NCBI GenBank assembly: GCA_015075185.1
Contig: JABTUW010000002.1
Location: forward strand, 1,550,001 to 1,614,000
DNA from: Anaerolineales bacterium
GTDB taxonomy: Bacteria > Chloroflexota > Anaerolineae > 4572-78 > J111
Length of the DNA: 64,000 nt
Reading direction: 5' to 3'
The notes beneath the pieces were generated by a model. That model was given only the letters and a program-made list of their open reading frames with translations, searched no databases and was not told the origin of the DNA. Positions 47,230 to 56,998 of the stretch are shown here, piece by piece (position 1 is the stretch's first letter; the number at the start of each line of letters is the position of its first letter). Made by a program: the position numbers and the translations under genes.

Positions 47230-50043
47230 TTACCCCGTATTTTTCAAACCGGCGGCAATACCAACAATGCTTAAACGCAGGGCATCTAAAATAGTTTTCC
47301 GTTCGGCGCTCTCTTCTTCCGGCAATGCCCGGAAGCGGCGCAGCAGGCCAACCTGGGTCAGGCTGAGGGAGTCTACATAAGGATTGCGCAGTTGGATGGC
47401 CCGCTGAAGCACCTTTTCGTTGTCCAGGAGCCTTTTTTGCCGGCTGACAACCAGGAGCGCCTGTTGGGTTTGGGTATGTTCGGCGGCAATCCGGCTAAAA
47501 ATATGATCCCCCAAGGCCCGGTCAGCGACCAATTGGGCGTAACGAGCGGCAATGGACATATCGGCTTTGAGCAGGGCCATTTGGGCGTTATCGAGTACTG
47601 ACTTGAAAAAGGGCCATTTCTGATAGAGGGTTTGCAGGATTTCCCGGCCTTGGGGCGCTTCCCACATGTATTGAGAGAGGGCGCTGCCTAACCCGTACCA
47701 GCCCGGCAGAGTCTGCCGGCTCTGCATCCAGGCAAAAACCCAGGGAATGGCCCGCAGATCTTCAATCCGGTCTGAGCCGGTGCGCCGGGCGGGGCGGGAG
47801 CCGATGGTCAGCTCGGTGATCACATCAATGGGGGTCGCCTGGTGGAAGTAATCGAGAAAATCGGGTGTTTCAAAGATGAGCTGGCGATAGGCCCGGTGGG
47901 CATGAGCGGATAGGCTTTGCATGACCTCTTCCCACTCTGGCCGAGTCGTGTCGGCCTGAATCGCCCCCACTTGCAAAACCGCACCGACAACCTGCTCCAA
48001 ATAGCGCCGGGCAATGGCGGGATGGCCAAAACGGTCAAAAATGACTTCCCCCTGCTCGGTCATTCGAATCCGCCCGTTCATTGTTTCGGGGGGCATACCC
48101 TTGATGACCCGATGTGTTGGCCCGCCGCCCCGGCCAATCGCCCCGCCCCGGCCGTGAAAAAAAGTAACCTGGATCCCGTAGCGGCGGGCCAGCCCGGACA
48201 GGGTGCGCTGGGCCTGGTAGAGAGACCAGTTGGCGGTCAAGTAGCCGCCGTCTTTGGTGCTGTCGGAATAACCGAGCTGGATCAATTGGCGAAAGTTCCG
48301 CGCTCTGAGGTGATGGTAATAGGTGGGGGTGTTGTAGAGGGCTTCCAGCACCGCCGGCGCTTGTTCCAGGTCGGTGATGGTTTCAAAGAGGGGAGCAATA
48401 TCCAGGGCGCTGGCTCCCTCTTGAGGCTGGTAAAGGCCGGCCAGCCCGGCCAGCCAAAGCACTTCCAAAATGTCACTGGCCTGGTGGGCCATGCTGATCA
48501 TGTAGCAGCCCAGGGCGGCCGGGTCAGCGGCGTGGACCTGGGCCAGGAGTCGAAACAGTTCTACGGTGTCGCCGGCCAAAGGAGAGAGGCTGGCGGCGTT
48601 GATTTCCGGAAAAGCAGCGGTTTTGAGCAGTTGGTTGAGCAGCGCTACCTTGTCATCTTCGGATAGGGCGGCGTAGTCGGCGGCCAGGTCGGCTTGCCGG
48701 AACAACTCGGCGATAACGGCTTGATGTTCATGGCTGTGCTGGCGAATATCCAAAGCGGCGGTGTGCAGCCCAAAGGTTTCAACTTGCCGCAACAAAGGAC
48801 TCAAACGCTGGGCCAACATTCTGGTTTCGCTGGCGCTGTTTAGACTTGCGGCAACCTGGAGGATGTCGGCTAAAAGATCAGCGCCGGAGGGATACAGCAA
48901 GCGATTGGAGAGAGGGGCTGACTCATCCGGCTCAAGAAATTTATCCGGTAAGGTGGGCTGGCCTAATTGATGCGCAATAAAACTGAAGACCTGGCGGTAA
49001 GGCTCGTTGGGGTGACGCTGGGCCAGTGCCTGAGCCAGCTTGGGGTAGCGGATCTCTTGCCCGGCCAGCCACTGCTCCAGGGCCGAGGCCACGTGGGTAT
49101 AGCGCTCGGACATACTAAATTCACCAAAAAGATCATTCACACGCTGGCCAAAGTAGTGCTGAATGACCTCCCGGTGCAGGGGAAAGGTTTCGGCAGTAAC
49201 GGCGGCAGTCACATTAGGATTGCCATCGCGGTCTCCGCCGATCCACGAACCGAAGCGAAGGAAGGTGGGAACCCGAAAAGAGTGACCGGGGTAGGCTCGG
49301 GCCAGGGCCTGCTCCAGGGAATAGTAAATATCGGGGATCACCTCAAATAAGGTTTCCGAGAAGTACCATAACCCGTGCCTGACTTCATCCAGGACCGTGG
49401 GCCGCTGCAAGCGCACGGCGTTGGTTAACCACAGCAGGGTAATCTGGGCGCGTAAGTCGGCCTTGAGGCGTTCATATTCACGGGGGAGGAGCCGGTAATT
49501 GTCGAGGCGGTCCAGCATCTGGCTGATGGCCCGCAATTTGCCGAGGAGCGAGCGCCGTTTGGATTCGGTGGGATGGGCGGTGAAAACAATTTCGATACAA
49601 AGCTGGTCCAGCAGGGCCTGCATTTTTTCCGGCGTCACCCCCTGCAGCCGCAGAATGTTGACTGCTTCAGCGATGGAGTCGGCTACCGGGCGAGTCTGCT
49701 CCATACCTTCTCTGGCTCGCAGTACCCGCACCTGCTCGTGTTCTTCGGCCAGATTGACCAGGTGAAAGTAGGTGGTAAAAGCCTTGAGGATGGGCAGGGC
49801 TAACTCAAGTTCTAGATTTTCACAAACGCGGGCTAACTCGCCGACCCCACTGAGCGAGTCAGCGCTGCGCCATTCCCTGGCTAAAACCCGGATCTGCTCA
49901 ACCTGATCAAAAACACGCTGTCCCTGCTGCTCGCGGATGATTTGGCCCAACAGGTCGCCCAATAGATGAATATTGTAACTGAGTGGATCGCTGGTTTTGG
50001 GTTTGGTTACAGCCGGCCTGTTCCGTTCGGCTCTCGATTTCAT
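47230..50043 (-). CDS. ppc: Phosphoenolpyruvate carboxylase
   Basis: A 937-residue enzyme that makes oxaloacetate from PEP and bicarbonate. Catalytic segments are present: FTAHPTESKRR (His near 156), FHGRGGAIGRGGGPTHR near 631, and GSRPARR later. The C-terminus ends in NTG, as in functional PEPC where the terminus reaches the active site. Full length for the bacterial type. Monocistronic. Feeds the TCA cycle. Confidence 0.95.
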   Translation of the reverse strand: MKSRAERNRPAVTKPKTSDPLSYNIHLLGDLLGQIIREQQGQRVFDQVEQIRVLAREWRSADSLSGVGELARVCENLELELALPILKAFTTYFHLVNLAEEHEQVRVLRAREGMEQTRPVADSIAEAVNILRLQGVTPEKMQALLDQLCIEIVFTAHPTESKRRSLLGKLRAISQMLDRLDNYRLLPREYERLKADLRAQITLLWLTNAVRLQRPTVLDEVRHGLWYFSETLFEVIPDIYYSLEQALARAYPGHSFRVPTFLRFGSWIGGDRDGNPNVTAAVTAETFPLHREVIQHYFGQRVNDLFGEFSMSERYTHVASALEQWLAGQEIRYPKLAQALAQRHPNEPYRQVFSFIAHQLGQPTLPDKFLEPDESAPLSNRLLYPSGADLLADILQVAASLNSASETRMLAQRLSPLLRQVETFGLHTAALDIRQHSHEHQAVIAELFRQADLAADYAALSEDDKVALLNQLLKTAAFPEINAASLSPLAGDTVELFRLLAQVHAADPAALGCYMISMAHQASDILEVLWLAGLAGLYQPQEGASALDIAPLFETITDLEQAPAVLEALYNTPTYYHHLRARNFRQLIQLGYSDSTKDGGYLTANWSLYQAQRTLSGLARRYGIQVTFFHGRGGAIGRGGGPTHRVIKGMPPETMNGRIRMTEQGEVIFDRFGHPAIARRYLEQVVGAVLQVGAIQADTTRPEWEEVMQSLSAHAHRAYRQLIFETPDFLDYFHQATPIDVITELTIGSRPARRTGSDRIEDLRAIPWVFAWMQSRQTLPGWYGLGSALSQYMWEAPQGREILQTLYQKWPFFKSVLDNAQMALLKADMSIAARYAQLVADRALGDHIFSRIAAEHTQTQQALLVVSRQKRLLDNEKVLQRAIQLRNPYVDSLSLTQVGLLRRFRALPEEESAERKTILDALRLSIVGIAAGLKNTG

Positions 50044-50132
50044 AAGGACTGCCCCCTCGTTACATAATCCTGAGGAAATGATAGCCCAAAAATTTAGATT
50101 GTCTACTATTTAGGGGGAGAATAGGGAGCAGC

Positions 50133-50519
50133 TTAGCGGCGGGTATTACTTTTGCGGAATAGTTCGTCGAGGTTAGCATCCACGGTTAAAACGATGACAC
50201 GCTCGCCGGTTTTGGTGCTCATATCGGTGTGCAAACTAACGAGCTTGCAGTTGACAACCTCCCCGACAATCGCTTCGATGAGAGGCCGGGAAACTTCAAA
50301 CAATTGGCGGCGCGTCTCCTTAACCAGGGCTTGGCCTTCGCGGCTTTCGGCCAGTTTGGCTTCGGCGGGAGTTAAAACACCGCGCAGCCGGACCACGATC
50401 ATGTCGTTGAGAAAAAAGGTCCGTGTATCCAGCGGCCCACGCCCCAGGTGTTCTTTCTCAAATTTGATGATCGCTTTGCTGAATTCGGCTTCGAGTTCAC
50501 CGCGAGTTTTCTCAATCAC
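50133..50519 (-). CDS. DUF2294 protein
   Basis: A 128-residue protein with the DUF2294 pattern (GELEAEFSKAIIKFEKEHLGRGP, ALVKETRRQLFEVSRPLIEAIVGEVV, SLHTDMSTKTGERVIVLTVD). The family is linked to Na+ or membrane-stress operons, function unknown. It overlaps the end of the histidine kinase gene by 8 nt and is cotranscribed with it, so it may act in that signalling pathway. Confidence 0.85.
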   Translation of the reverse strand: MIEKTRGELEAEFSKAIIKFEKEHLGRGPLDTRTFFLNDMIVVRLRGVLTPAEAKLAESREGQALVKETRRQLFEVSRPLIEAIVGEVVNCKLVSLHTDMSTKTGERVIVLTVDANLDELFRKSNTRR

Positions 50520-53500
50520 GGGCTAAAGCTTCATCTTCCAAAAAATCAACTTCAGTATAGATGGGTAAGGCTACGGTAAAGGTACTGCCCTCGCCAAAAA
50601 CACTTTCCAACCAAATTCGGCCCTGGTGCTTTTCGACAATGCTTTGGACTAGGGCCAGCCCCAGGCCGGTGCCCTTAATATTGGCGACGTGGTCGCCGCG
50701 CACCCGGTAAAATTTCTCGAAAATGTGGGGCTGGTCGGCGGCAGGAATGCCCATGCCGGTATCAACCACTTGGATCCAAACCTCGTCCTCATGGCGGAAA
50801 GCTTTGACTGTCACCTGGCCGTTAGGAGGTGTATATTTTATGGCGTTGCCGACCAGGTTGTTTAACACCTGGCGCAGGCGGCTGGTATTGGCCACCACCA
50901 GGGGCGACTCTTTTTCAAGCTGGCTGGTCAAATGAATGGATTTGTCGTGAGCCTGGGGCATGAAGGAGTTCATGGTTTCGTAAATAATCGGCGTGATGGG
51001 CGTCGGCTCCATTTCGAAGTCAATCCCCGCTTCGATTTTTCCCACATCTAACAGGTCATCAATCAGCGCGCCCATATTCCGCACCCGGTCTTCGACCGTA
51101 CTCAAAAGCTCTTGCTGCTGGTCATTAATCGGGCCAATTTGGGGCAGGAGATGGGCGGCAATCATAATGCCGGATAGCGGAGAGCGTAAATCGTGCGATA
51201 CGGCATTAACGAAATCACTTTTTAACTCGTTTAACTCCTTAAAGTGGCTGACATCTTGCATCGTCGCCACCCAGCCGATCACCCCGGCCTCCCCTGCGGA
51301 AACGGGCGAAAGGTTAGCATAGAAGGTCCGGCCGTCCATCAAGCGAATTTCGCCGGTGGGCCGCTCTCCCTGCATGGCGCTCTCGAAGAGGTTAACCAGC
51401 ATTTCATTGTGGGTGCTTTCCTTTAGCAATTTGTTGCTCCGCGATGTTTCAACGCCCATCACTTCCCAGGCCGCCGGATTATCCAGTACAATGCGCCCGT
51501 GGCGATTGACGACCAGCACGGCATCGGTGCTGCTGGCCAGGATCGCCGCCAGTCGAGCCCGTTCCTGCTCAACTTGATGAAAGAGCAGCGCATTCTCTAC
51601 GGCTGCAGAAATCTGAGACACAATCAGCGAGAAAATCCGCAGCAGATCATCGCTCAGGTTCTCTTCTCGGCCGGAAGCCATATAAATGAGGCCCAACAGG
51701 CCCCGGCGGGTAATAATGGGCAGAGAGAAGACGGAGGCTGATTTCCAGTTTGCGGGCACGGGCATATTACCGGCAATTGTTTTGGAAGTAATCAGTTCCT
51801 TGGAAGGCTGGCCCTCATTCATTTCGGCAAAGGTATTGAGGATATTATCAATGATTTCTTCTGTTTTGGTAAAGGCAAAGGGTACGGCGACACCCAGATA
51901 GCAGCCTTCTTCCCCGGCTACAATGACACTCTGCACATCACCCGGCAGCAGGCGCGGCAGCATACTCAAAGTCGTATCCAAAATCAGGTTCAGGTCGGTG
52001 GTGGAGGCCAGCATCTCGCCCATATGATTCAGCATTTGCAGTTCGGTAGTGCGTTGTTCCAACACGTCAATCAGCCGCGCTTTTTCGATGGCGACAGCCA
52101 CCTGGGAAATAAGTTGTTCCAACAGCTTCAAATCGCGGGGATGGTAAGCATCGGGCAGGCGGCGGCCCAGGTTAAGGCTGCCAAAAGGCCCTTTTGGAGT
52201 GGTTAACGGGATGGAAAGTTTTGATTTGATGCCGTCTTCCAGCAGGATGGAGTCGTCGGGATAGAGGGGGCGGTTCTCCTTTTTGGAGATGTCGGCGCTA
52301 ATGGAAGCCTGGTTTTTTTTAATAATTTCGGCCAGGGCCGACCCTCTAAGGGGAATGGCTGTTTTGGTCTGTTCAATCGAACCGTACTCACTAAAGGTCC
52401 ACTGGCGGAAATGCCCTTTTTGACCCTCCAGCAGCGAGACGCTCATGTGATCGAAAGGCAGGAGCCGGCCCAGTTGGGCAAAAATGATCTTGGCGGTATC
52501 GGATAAGCCGTGGCCGGCGTTGACCGTGGCAATGATTTGGGTAATCATTTCCTGGTGGTAAGCTCGCGCCTGGGCCTCATCATAGAGACTGGCATTCTCC
52601 AGGGCAATGCCCAGCGAGGCGGCCATCGAAACCAGCAACTCCATATCGTCGTCGTCAAAGGGGCCGGTCCGTTTATTGATAACTTCTAAGGCCCCAATCG
52701 CTTGGCCGTGGACCATCAACGGGACGCATAAAACCGTATTGGTTCTAAAACCGATGGCATCATCAATCACGTGGCAGAAACGCTTGTCGGTTTGAGCATT
52801 GTTGGAAATGGTCGCCTGGTTATTCACCACCACCCAGCCAGCAATGCCTTCGTCACGTTTCAAACGGAAAGAGGTTACCTGTTTGTTTTCACCGCGTAGA
52901 GTGATCTTAAAGTAAAGCTCATCCGTCTCTTCATCCACTAGCAGAATCGAGCCAGCCTCGACCTCTAACATCTCATTGATGCCCGCCATTGTGCGGCGGA
53001 GTACCTCGTCCAGGTCCATGCTGGAGGTGATGGCGTGGGCAATTTGGTTCAAAGTCATCAGGGCGCTGGCGTGCCGCCGTGAGCGCTCGACCAGGTAGGC
53101 GTTCTGGAGGTGTGCTCCCAAATGCTCGCCCAGGTAAACGAGCAGGTTTTGCGCTTCTTCGGCCAGGGGAACCTTGGCCAAATCCTGGCTCCCGACCACT
53201 AACGCGCCGACCGGTTTATCGGCAGAAACCAGGGGGATAATGGCCGAGGGAATGGCATTGAAAGCTCCAAAAAACACATCGCCCAGGTCGGAGTCGGTCT
53301 GGCCGTTGCCGTGAACTTCTTTGGTGGGCAAATGGGGCTGCACAAAATGAGGCTTTTTGCTGGTAATGACCCGGCTTAGCAGGCTATTCTGACCGGCCCA
53401 GCTATCGGCCAGTGGGGGAGCCTTATCAACCAGGCAGACCTGGGCATTAGGCGCAACGGCCAGGGGCGTACACATCACCCCGCAAGCCGTTGGGGGAAGC

Positions 53501-53673
53501 GGCTTGATGGTTAAGAGCCAGATGGCGTCAACCTCTAGCGTTTCCAGCAATATGTTGTTAATCTCTTCCAACCGTTTTGGCCAGGGTAAGGGACGACCTA
53601 ATAGATTATCAATCTTATGCAAGGATTGCCAGACAGAAGTTGGTAACTTCAGGTTGGTTAGCTGTGTCTTCAT
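50512..53673 (-). CDS. Multi-GAF/PAS sensor histidine kinase
   Basis: A 1053-residue soluble kinase. About four GAF domains in a row (about 20-195, 205-360, 380-545, 560-705), a PAS domain (about 715-820), HisKA with phospho-acceptor His near 825 (AVSHDLRSPLSG) and an HATPase domain with N-box LNNLVGNAIKYT, DTGMGIPA and GTGLGLALV. No TM segment, so it senses cytoplasmic ligands such as cyclic nucleotides, haem or redox. No response regulator is adjacent. The DUF2294 gene overlaps its 3' end. Confidence 0.9.
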   Translation of the reverse strand: MKTQLTNLKLPTSVWQSLHKIDNLLGRPLPWPKRLEEINNILLETLEVDAIWLLTIKPLPPTACGVMCTPLAVAPNAQVCLVDKAPPLADSWAGQNSLLSRVITSKKPHFVQPHLPTKEVHGNGQTDSDLGDVFFGAFNAIPSAIIPLVSADKPVGALVVGSQDLAKVPLAEEAQNLLVYLGEHLGAHLQNAYLVERSRRHASALMTLNQIAHAITSSMDLDEVLRRTMAGINEMLEVEAGSILLVDEETDELYFKITLRGENKQVTSFRLKRDEGIAGWVVVNNQATISNNAQTDKRFCHVIDDAIGFRTNTVLCVPLMVHGQAIGALEVINKRTGPFDDDDMELLVSMAASLGIALENASLYDEAQARAYHQEMITQIIATVNAGHGLSDTAKIIFAQLGRLLPFDHMSVSLLEGQKGHFRQWTFSEYGSIEQTKTAIPLRGSALAEIIKKNQASISADISKKENRPLYPDDSILLEDGIKSKLSIPLTTPKGPFGSLNLGRRLPDAYHPRDLKLLEQLISQVAVAIEKARLIDVLEQRTTELQMLNHMGEMLASTTDLNLILDTTLSMLPRLLPGDVQSVIVAGEEGCYLGVAVPFAFTKTEEIIDNILNTFAEMNEGQPSKELITSKTIAGNMPVPANWKSASVFSLPIITRRGLLGLIYMASGREENLSDDLLRIFSLIVSQISAAVENALLFHQVEQERARLAAILASSTDAVLVVNRHGRIVLDNPAAWEVMGVETSRSNKLLKESTHNEMLVNLFESAMQGERPTGEIRLMDGRTFYANLSPVSAGEAGVIGWVATMQDVSHFKELNELKSDFVNAVSHDLRSPLSGIMIAAHLLPQIGPINDQQQELLSTVEDRVRNMGALIDDLLDVGKIEAGIDFEMEPTPITPIIYETMNSFMPQAHDKSIHLTSQLEKESPLVVANTSRLRQVLNNLVGNAIKYTPPNGQVTVKAFRHEDEVWIQVVDTGMGIPAADQPHIFEKFYRVRGDHVANIKGTGLGLALVQSIVEKHQGRIWLESVFGEGSTFTVALPIYTEVDFLEDEALARD

Positions 53674-53824
53674 GGGTGATTTTGTATGTTTTTAACTTGA
53701 GGAGTCTCAAACCGGCGTTGACGGCTAAAGTCAAAGCTAATTCTGGACTCCAACTTCACTATCTCGACGAGGCGCATTGACCTGGGCTAACGCAGCTCCC
53801 ATTCAACCGTCCTCGAAAGCAGCA

Positions 53825-53840
53825 ATCGGCTATAGCCGAT
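53825..53840. repeat. 16-bp perfect palindrome over a stop codon
   Basis: ATCGGCTATAGCCGAT overlaps the E1-beta stop codon. The 156-bp gap 53674-53829 otherwise holds nothing recognised. May be a terminator stem without U-tract. Confidence 0.55.
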
Positions 53841-54837
53841 AAGTTGTCACATCCCTTACGGCCTGAATAATATCGCTGACCGACGGCAAAACGTACGCTT
53901 CCAAAACCGGACTGTAAGGCAAAGGCACATTTTTGGCGGCGACGCGCACAATAGGGCTATCCAGCCATTGAATTGCTTCTTCGGCGATAATTGCCGCAAT
54001 TTCTGCGCCGGCGCCGCCCCGCCGATGCGCCTCATGCCCAATGACCACCCGGCCCGTTTTTTCCACCGATTGTAAAATTGTTTCTTTGTCCAGGGGCACC
54101 AAAGTGCGCGGGTCAATGACCTCGACCGAGATATTGTTTTCTGCGGCTAACTGCTCGGCCGCAGTCAGGGCCGGCTGGACCATCCCGCCCAGGACGATCA
54201 GCGTCACGTCACTCCCAACCCGGCGAACGGCGGCCTGGCCAAAGGGAATGAGGTACTCATCTTCGACCTCAGGCACTTCACCTTTGGCGGCATAAAGCAT
54301 TTTGTGCTCAAAGAAGAGCACCGGGTCTTCGCCACGGAGTGCCGACTTGAGTAACCCTTTGGCGTCGTAGGGGGTTGCCGGGATCACCAGCTTAAGCCCC
54401 GGCACATTGAGAAACCAGCTCTCGACCGATTGGCTGTGCTGGGCGGCGGCGCTGCCGGGCGCCCCGCTGGCAATGCGGATGGTGAGCGGAACCTTGGCTT
54501 TGCCGCCGCTCATATAGCGGGCTTTAGCCGCTTGATTGACCAATTGATCCATCGCTACCGTAACAAAATCGCCAAACATAATTTCGGCTACCGGGCGCAT
54601 GCCGACTAAAGCCGCTCCCAACGCTGCCCCGACGATGGCGGCTTCGGAAATAGGGGTATCGCGGACGCGCTCCGGCCCAAATTCCTCAAACAGGCCCTGT
54701 GTCACCCCAAATACGCCGCCAAAGGCCCCCACATCCTCGCCCAGGATGAAGACACTGGGGTTCCGGCTCATCTCTTCGGCCAGGGCTTCGCGGATAGCTT
54801 CACTGTAACTGATAATGCGCACGTTTGTCAACCCCAA
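53830..54837 (-). CDS. 2-oxoacid dehydrogenase E1 beta subunit
   Basis: A 335-residue transketolase-like subunit of pyruvate or branched-chain 2-oxoacid dehydrogenase. Motifs include FILGEDVGAFGGVFGVT, RVRDTPISEAAIVGAALGAAL, FGDFVTVAMDQLVNQAAKARYMSGG and VVIGHEAHRRGGAGAEIAAII. The E1-alpha, E2 and E3 partners are not adjacent. The start is unsure: TTG at 54837, TTG at 54831 or GTG at 54822; GGGG at 54831-54834 slightly favours the GTG. Substrate cannot be assigned. Confidence 0.87.
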   Translation of the reverse strand: MGLTNVRIISYSEAIREALAEEMSRNPSVFILGEDVGAFGGVFGVTQGLFEEFGPERVRDTPISEAAIVGAALGAALVGMRPVAEIMFGDFVTVAMDQLVNQAAKARYMSGGKAKVPLTIRIASGAPGSAAAQHSQSVESWFLNVPGLKLVIPATPYDAKGLLKSALRGEDPVLFFEHKMLYAAKGEVPEVEDEYLIPFGQAAVRRVGSDVTLIVLGGMVQPALTAAEQLAAENNISVEVIDPRTLVPLDKETILQSVEKTGRVVIGHEAHRRGGAGAEIAAIIAEEAIQWLDSPIVRVAAKNVPLPYSPVLEAYVLPSVSDIIQAVRDVTTYRL

Positions 54838-54989
54838 ACTTAGATTGAATCCTCATGCAAGTATACCAGTTATGAGCGTGGCTGACAATCCCCAATTTGG
54901 TTTATTTGACCAATTGCTCAGAGTCGTCATCAGTTTGGAGCATATCACCAATTATCAAAAGGTACTGCCGAGTGCGGAGCATCCGGCGG

Positions 54990-55042
54990 GGGTAGCAAGG
55001 TAGCAGGTGTATCTTATTCCCCTGTCTACTGTTTACTACTTT
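54990..55042. repeat. Short tandem repeat
   Basis: GGTAGCA and CTACTGTTTACTAC-like units in the 295-bp gap between divergent E1-beta and SDR genes. A TATAAT box near 55090 lacks a good -35. Confidence 0.5.
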
Positions 55043-55132
55043 CTGCAAGATCGCACCCTCCTTTGTCTGGACTCTTACGTAAGGTGAGTTATAATTACGC
55101 CTTCAATTTTAACGCTGGCAGGAAGAAAACTT

Positions 55133-55885
55133 ATGGAGATAAAAAATAAGGTCGCTCTGATCACCGGCGGCGCTCACCGGGTGGGCAAAGCAATTACCCT
55201 CATGCTGGCTGAAGCCGGCGCCAATGTGGTGATCAATTATCATACCTCGGCGGCTCAGGCCGAAGCAACGGCTGAAGAAGTGCGTGCTTTGGGAGCCAAG
55301 GTGCTGGTAGTCCAGGCTGATATTTCCAAATATGAGCAGGTCAAAGCCATGGCCGGCCAGGTCAAAATATGGTTTGGGGGCATTGATATCCTGGTCAACA
55401 GCGCCGACCGTTGGGAAAAAAGCCCTTTTCCCAGTGAAGACCTCGGCCCGTGGGAACGCATTATCGGTACGGGCGTCAACGGGCCTTATTATGTGACCAA
55501 TGCCTTTGCGCCCCTGATGCTGGAGCGAGGCGGGGGAGCAATTGTCAATATCATTGACCTTTCGGCCTGGGAAGCCTGGCCCCATTTCACCGCCCATGCT
55601 GTCGCCAAAACAAGCTTACTGGCGCTGACTCGCCAGTTTGCCATAGAACTTGGCCCGACCATCCGGGTCAATGCGGTCGCCCCCGGCCCGGTGCTGGCCC
55701 CAACCGACTACAGCCCGGAAGTGAGGGAACGGGTTGCGGCCAGGACTTTGCTCAACCGCTGGGGTTCGCCGGAGGATGTGGCCGAGGCGGTCAAGTTTTT
55801 GGTTGAGGCCGATTACATCTCCGGCGAGACGATCCGGGTGGATGGAGGCGAGCATTATGGCCATCGCAAGCGGGATCCGATTTGA
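55133..55885 (+). CDS. SDR oxidoreductase, FolM/pteridine reductase-like
   Basis: A 250-residue short-chain dehydrogenase with NAD(P) motif TGGAHRVGKAI, NSADRW (in the NNAG place) and C-terminal SGETIRVDGG. The GxHRVG variant resembles FolM and pteridine reductases. The catalytic YxxxK is HxxxK here (HAVAK, His154-Lys158), a change of the key Tyr. With folB-folK-folE 4 kb away a folate or pterin role is possible but not shown. Followed 10 bp later by a glycosyltransferase. Confidence 0.78.
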   Translation: MEIKNKVALITGGAHRVGKAITLMLAEAGANVVINYHTSAAQAEATAEEVRALGAKVLVVQADISKYEQVKAMAGQVKIWFGGIDILVNSADRWEKSPFPSEDLGPWERIIGTGVNGPYYVTNAFAPLMLERGGGAIVNIIDLSAWEAWPHFTAHAVAKTSLLALTRQFAIELGPTIRVNAVAPGPVLAPTDYSPEVRERVAARTLLNRWGSPEDVAEAVKFLVEADYISGETIRVDGGEHYGHRKRDPI

Positions 55886-55895
55886 TGAAGGGCCG

Positions 55896-56984
55896 ATGAC
55901 TCCAGCCTATCGCATCGCCTATTTTATTACGCCGCATGGCTATGGTCATGCGGCTCGGGCCGCCGCCGTGATGAACGCCCTGAGCAGCCTTGACCGGCAG
56001 ATTGGCTTTGAAATTTTTACCCAGGTACCCCGCTGGTTTTTTGAAGATTCGCTGGGCTACCCCTTTGGTTATCATGCGCTGCTGACCGACATTGGCCTAG
56101 CCCAGAAGAATTCGCTCGCCGAAGATCTGCCGGAAACAGCGCGCCGTTTAGCCTCGTTCCTGCCCTTTGATCCCACCCTGCTGGACAACCTGGCTCGCCA
56201 GGTCAACCGGTTGGGCTGCCAGATGATCGTGTGCGACATCTCTGCCCTGGGTATAGCCGTGGCCAAAGCAGCCGGACTGCCGGCGGTGTTGGTCGAAAAT
56301 TTTACATGGGATTGGATTTATGAGGGCTACTTGGCCGCTGAACCTCGCTTAGCCCCGTACGTTAGCGAATTTCAAAGCTGGTTTGCCACTACAGATTATC
56401 ACCTCCAAACCGAGCCAATTTGCCAGCCCCGGCCCGCCAGCTTGACCATCCAGCCGGTTAGCCGCAAGAGCCGAACGCCGGCCGGTGAAACTCGTCAAAA
56501 ATTGGGCTTACCCGCTCAGGCCAGGGTGGTGCTGCTAACTATGGGCGGCATTCCGTGGGAGTATACTTTTCTGGAAAAGCTGGCGGGCCAACAGGCGTGC
56601 TATTTTATCATTCCGGGCGCGGCTGATCGCCTTGAGCGGCAGGACAACCTGGTCCTGCTGCCGCACCACTCAGAATTTTATCATCCTGACCTGGTCAACG
56701 CGGCTGATGCAGTTATTGGCAAGTTGGGTTACAGCACCCTGGCCGAAGTCTATCACGCCGGTATTCCTTTTGGCTATATTCCCCGGCCTGATTTCCGCGA
56801 GTCAGACGTGCTGGCTCGATACTTGGAACAGTACATGAGCGGTTTGGCGATTACGGCAAACCAATTTGCCGGGGGAGAGTGGGTCTCACTCTTACCAAAC
56901 CTGCTGGCCTTACCGCGTTTTGAGCGTAATGGAGCGAACGGGGCGGAGCAAGCGGCGCAGTTTATGCTCAATTTGAGAAAGTGA
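55896..56984 (+). CDS. GT-B glycosyltransferase-like protein
   Basis: About 362 residues from the ATG at 55896 (GAAGGG ahead). A longer open frame into the SDR gene is rejected. The start YFITPHGYGHAARAAAVMNAL and late PHHSEFYHPDLVNAADAVIGKLGYSTLAEVYHAGIPFGYIPRP give a GT28/GT1-like two-domain fold, similar to the glycosyltransferase-like N-terminal part of arabinokinase-type proteins. The donor-site Glu is replaced by the YSTLAE context. Sugar and acceptor unknown. Middle gene of a three-gene operon. Confidence 0.78.
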   Translation: MTPAYRIAYFITPHGYGHAARAAAVMNALSSLDRQIGFEIFTQVPRWFFEDSLGYPFGYHALLTDIGLAQKNSLAEDLPETARRLASFLPFDPTLLDNLARQVNRLGCQMIVCDISALGIAVAKAAGLPAVLVENFTWDWIYEGYLAAEPRLAPYVSEFQSWFATTDYHLQTEPICQPRPASLTIQPVSRKSRTPAGETRQKLGLPAQARVVLLTMGGIPWEYTFLEKLAGQQACYFIIPGAADRLERQDNLVLLPHHSEFYHPDLVNAADAVIGKLGYSTLAEVYHAGIPFGYIPRPDFRESDVLARYLEQYMSGLAITANQFAGGEWVSLLPNLLALPRFERNGANGAEQAAQFMLNLRK

Positions 56985-56998
56985 AGGGGAGAAGCGTA

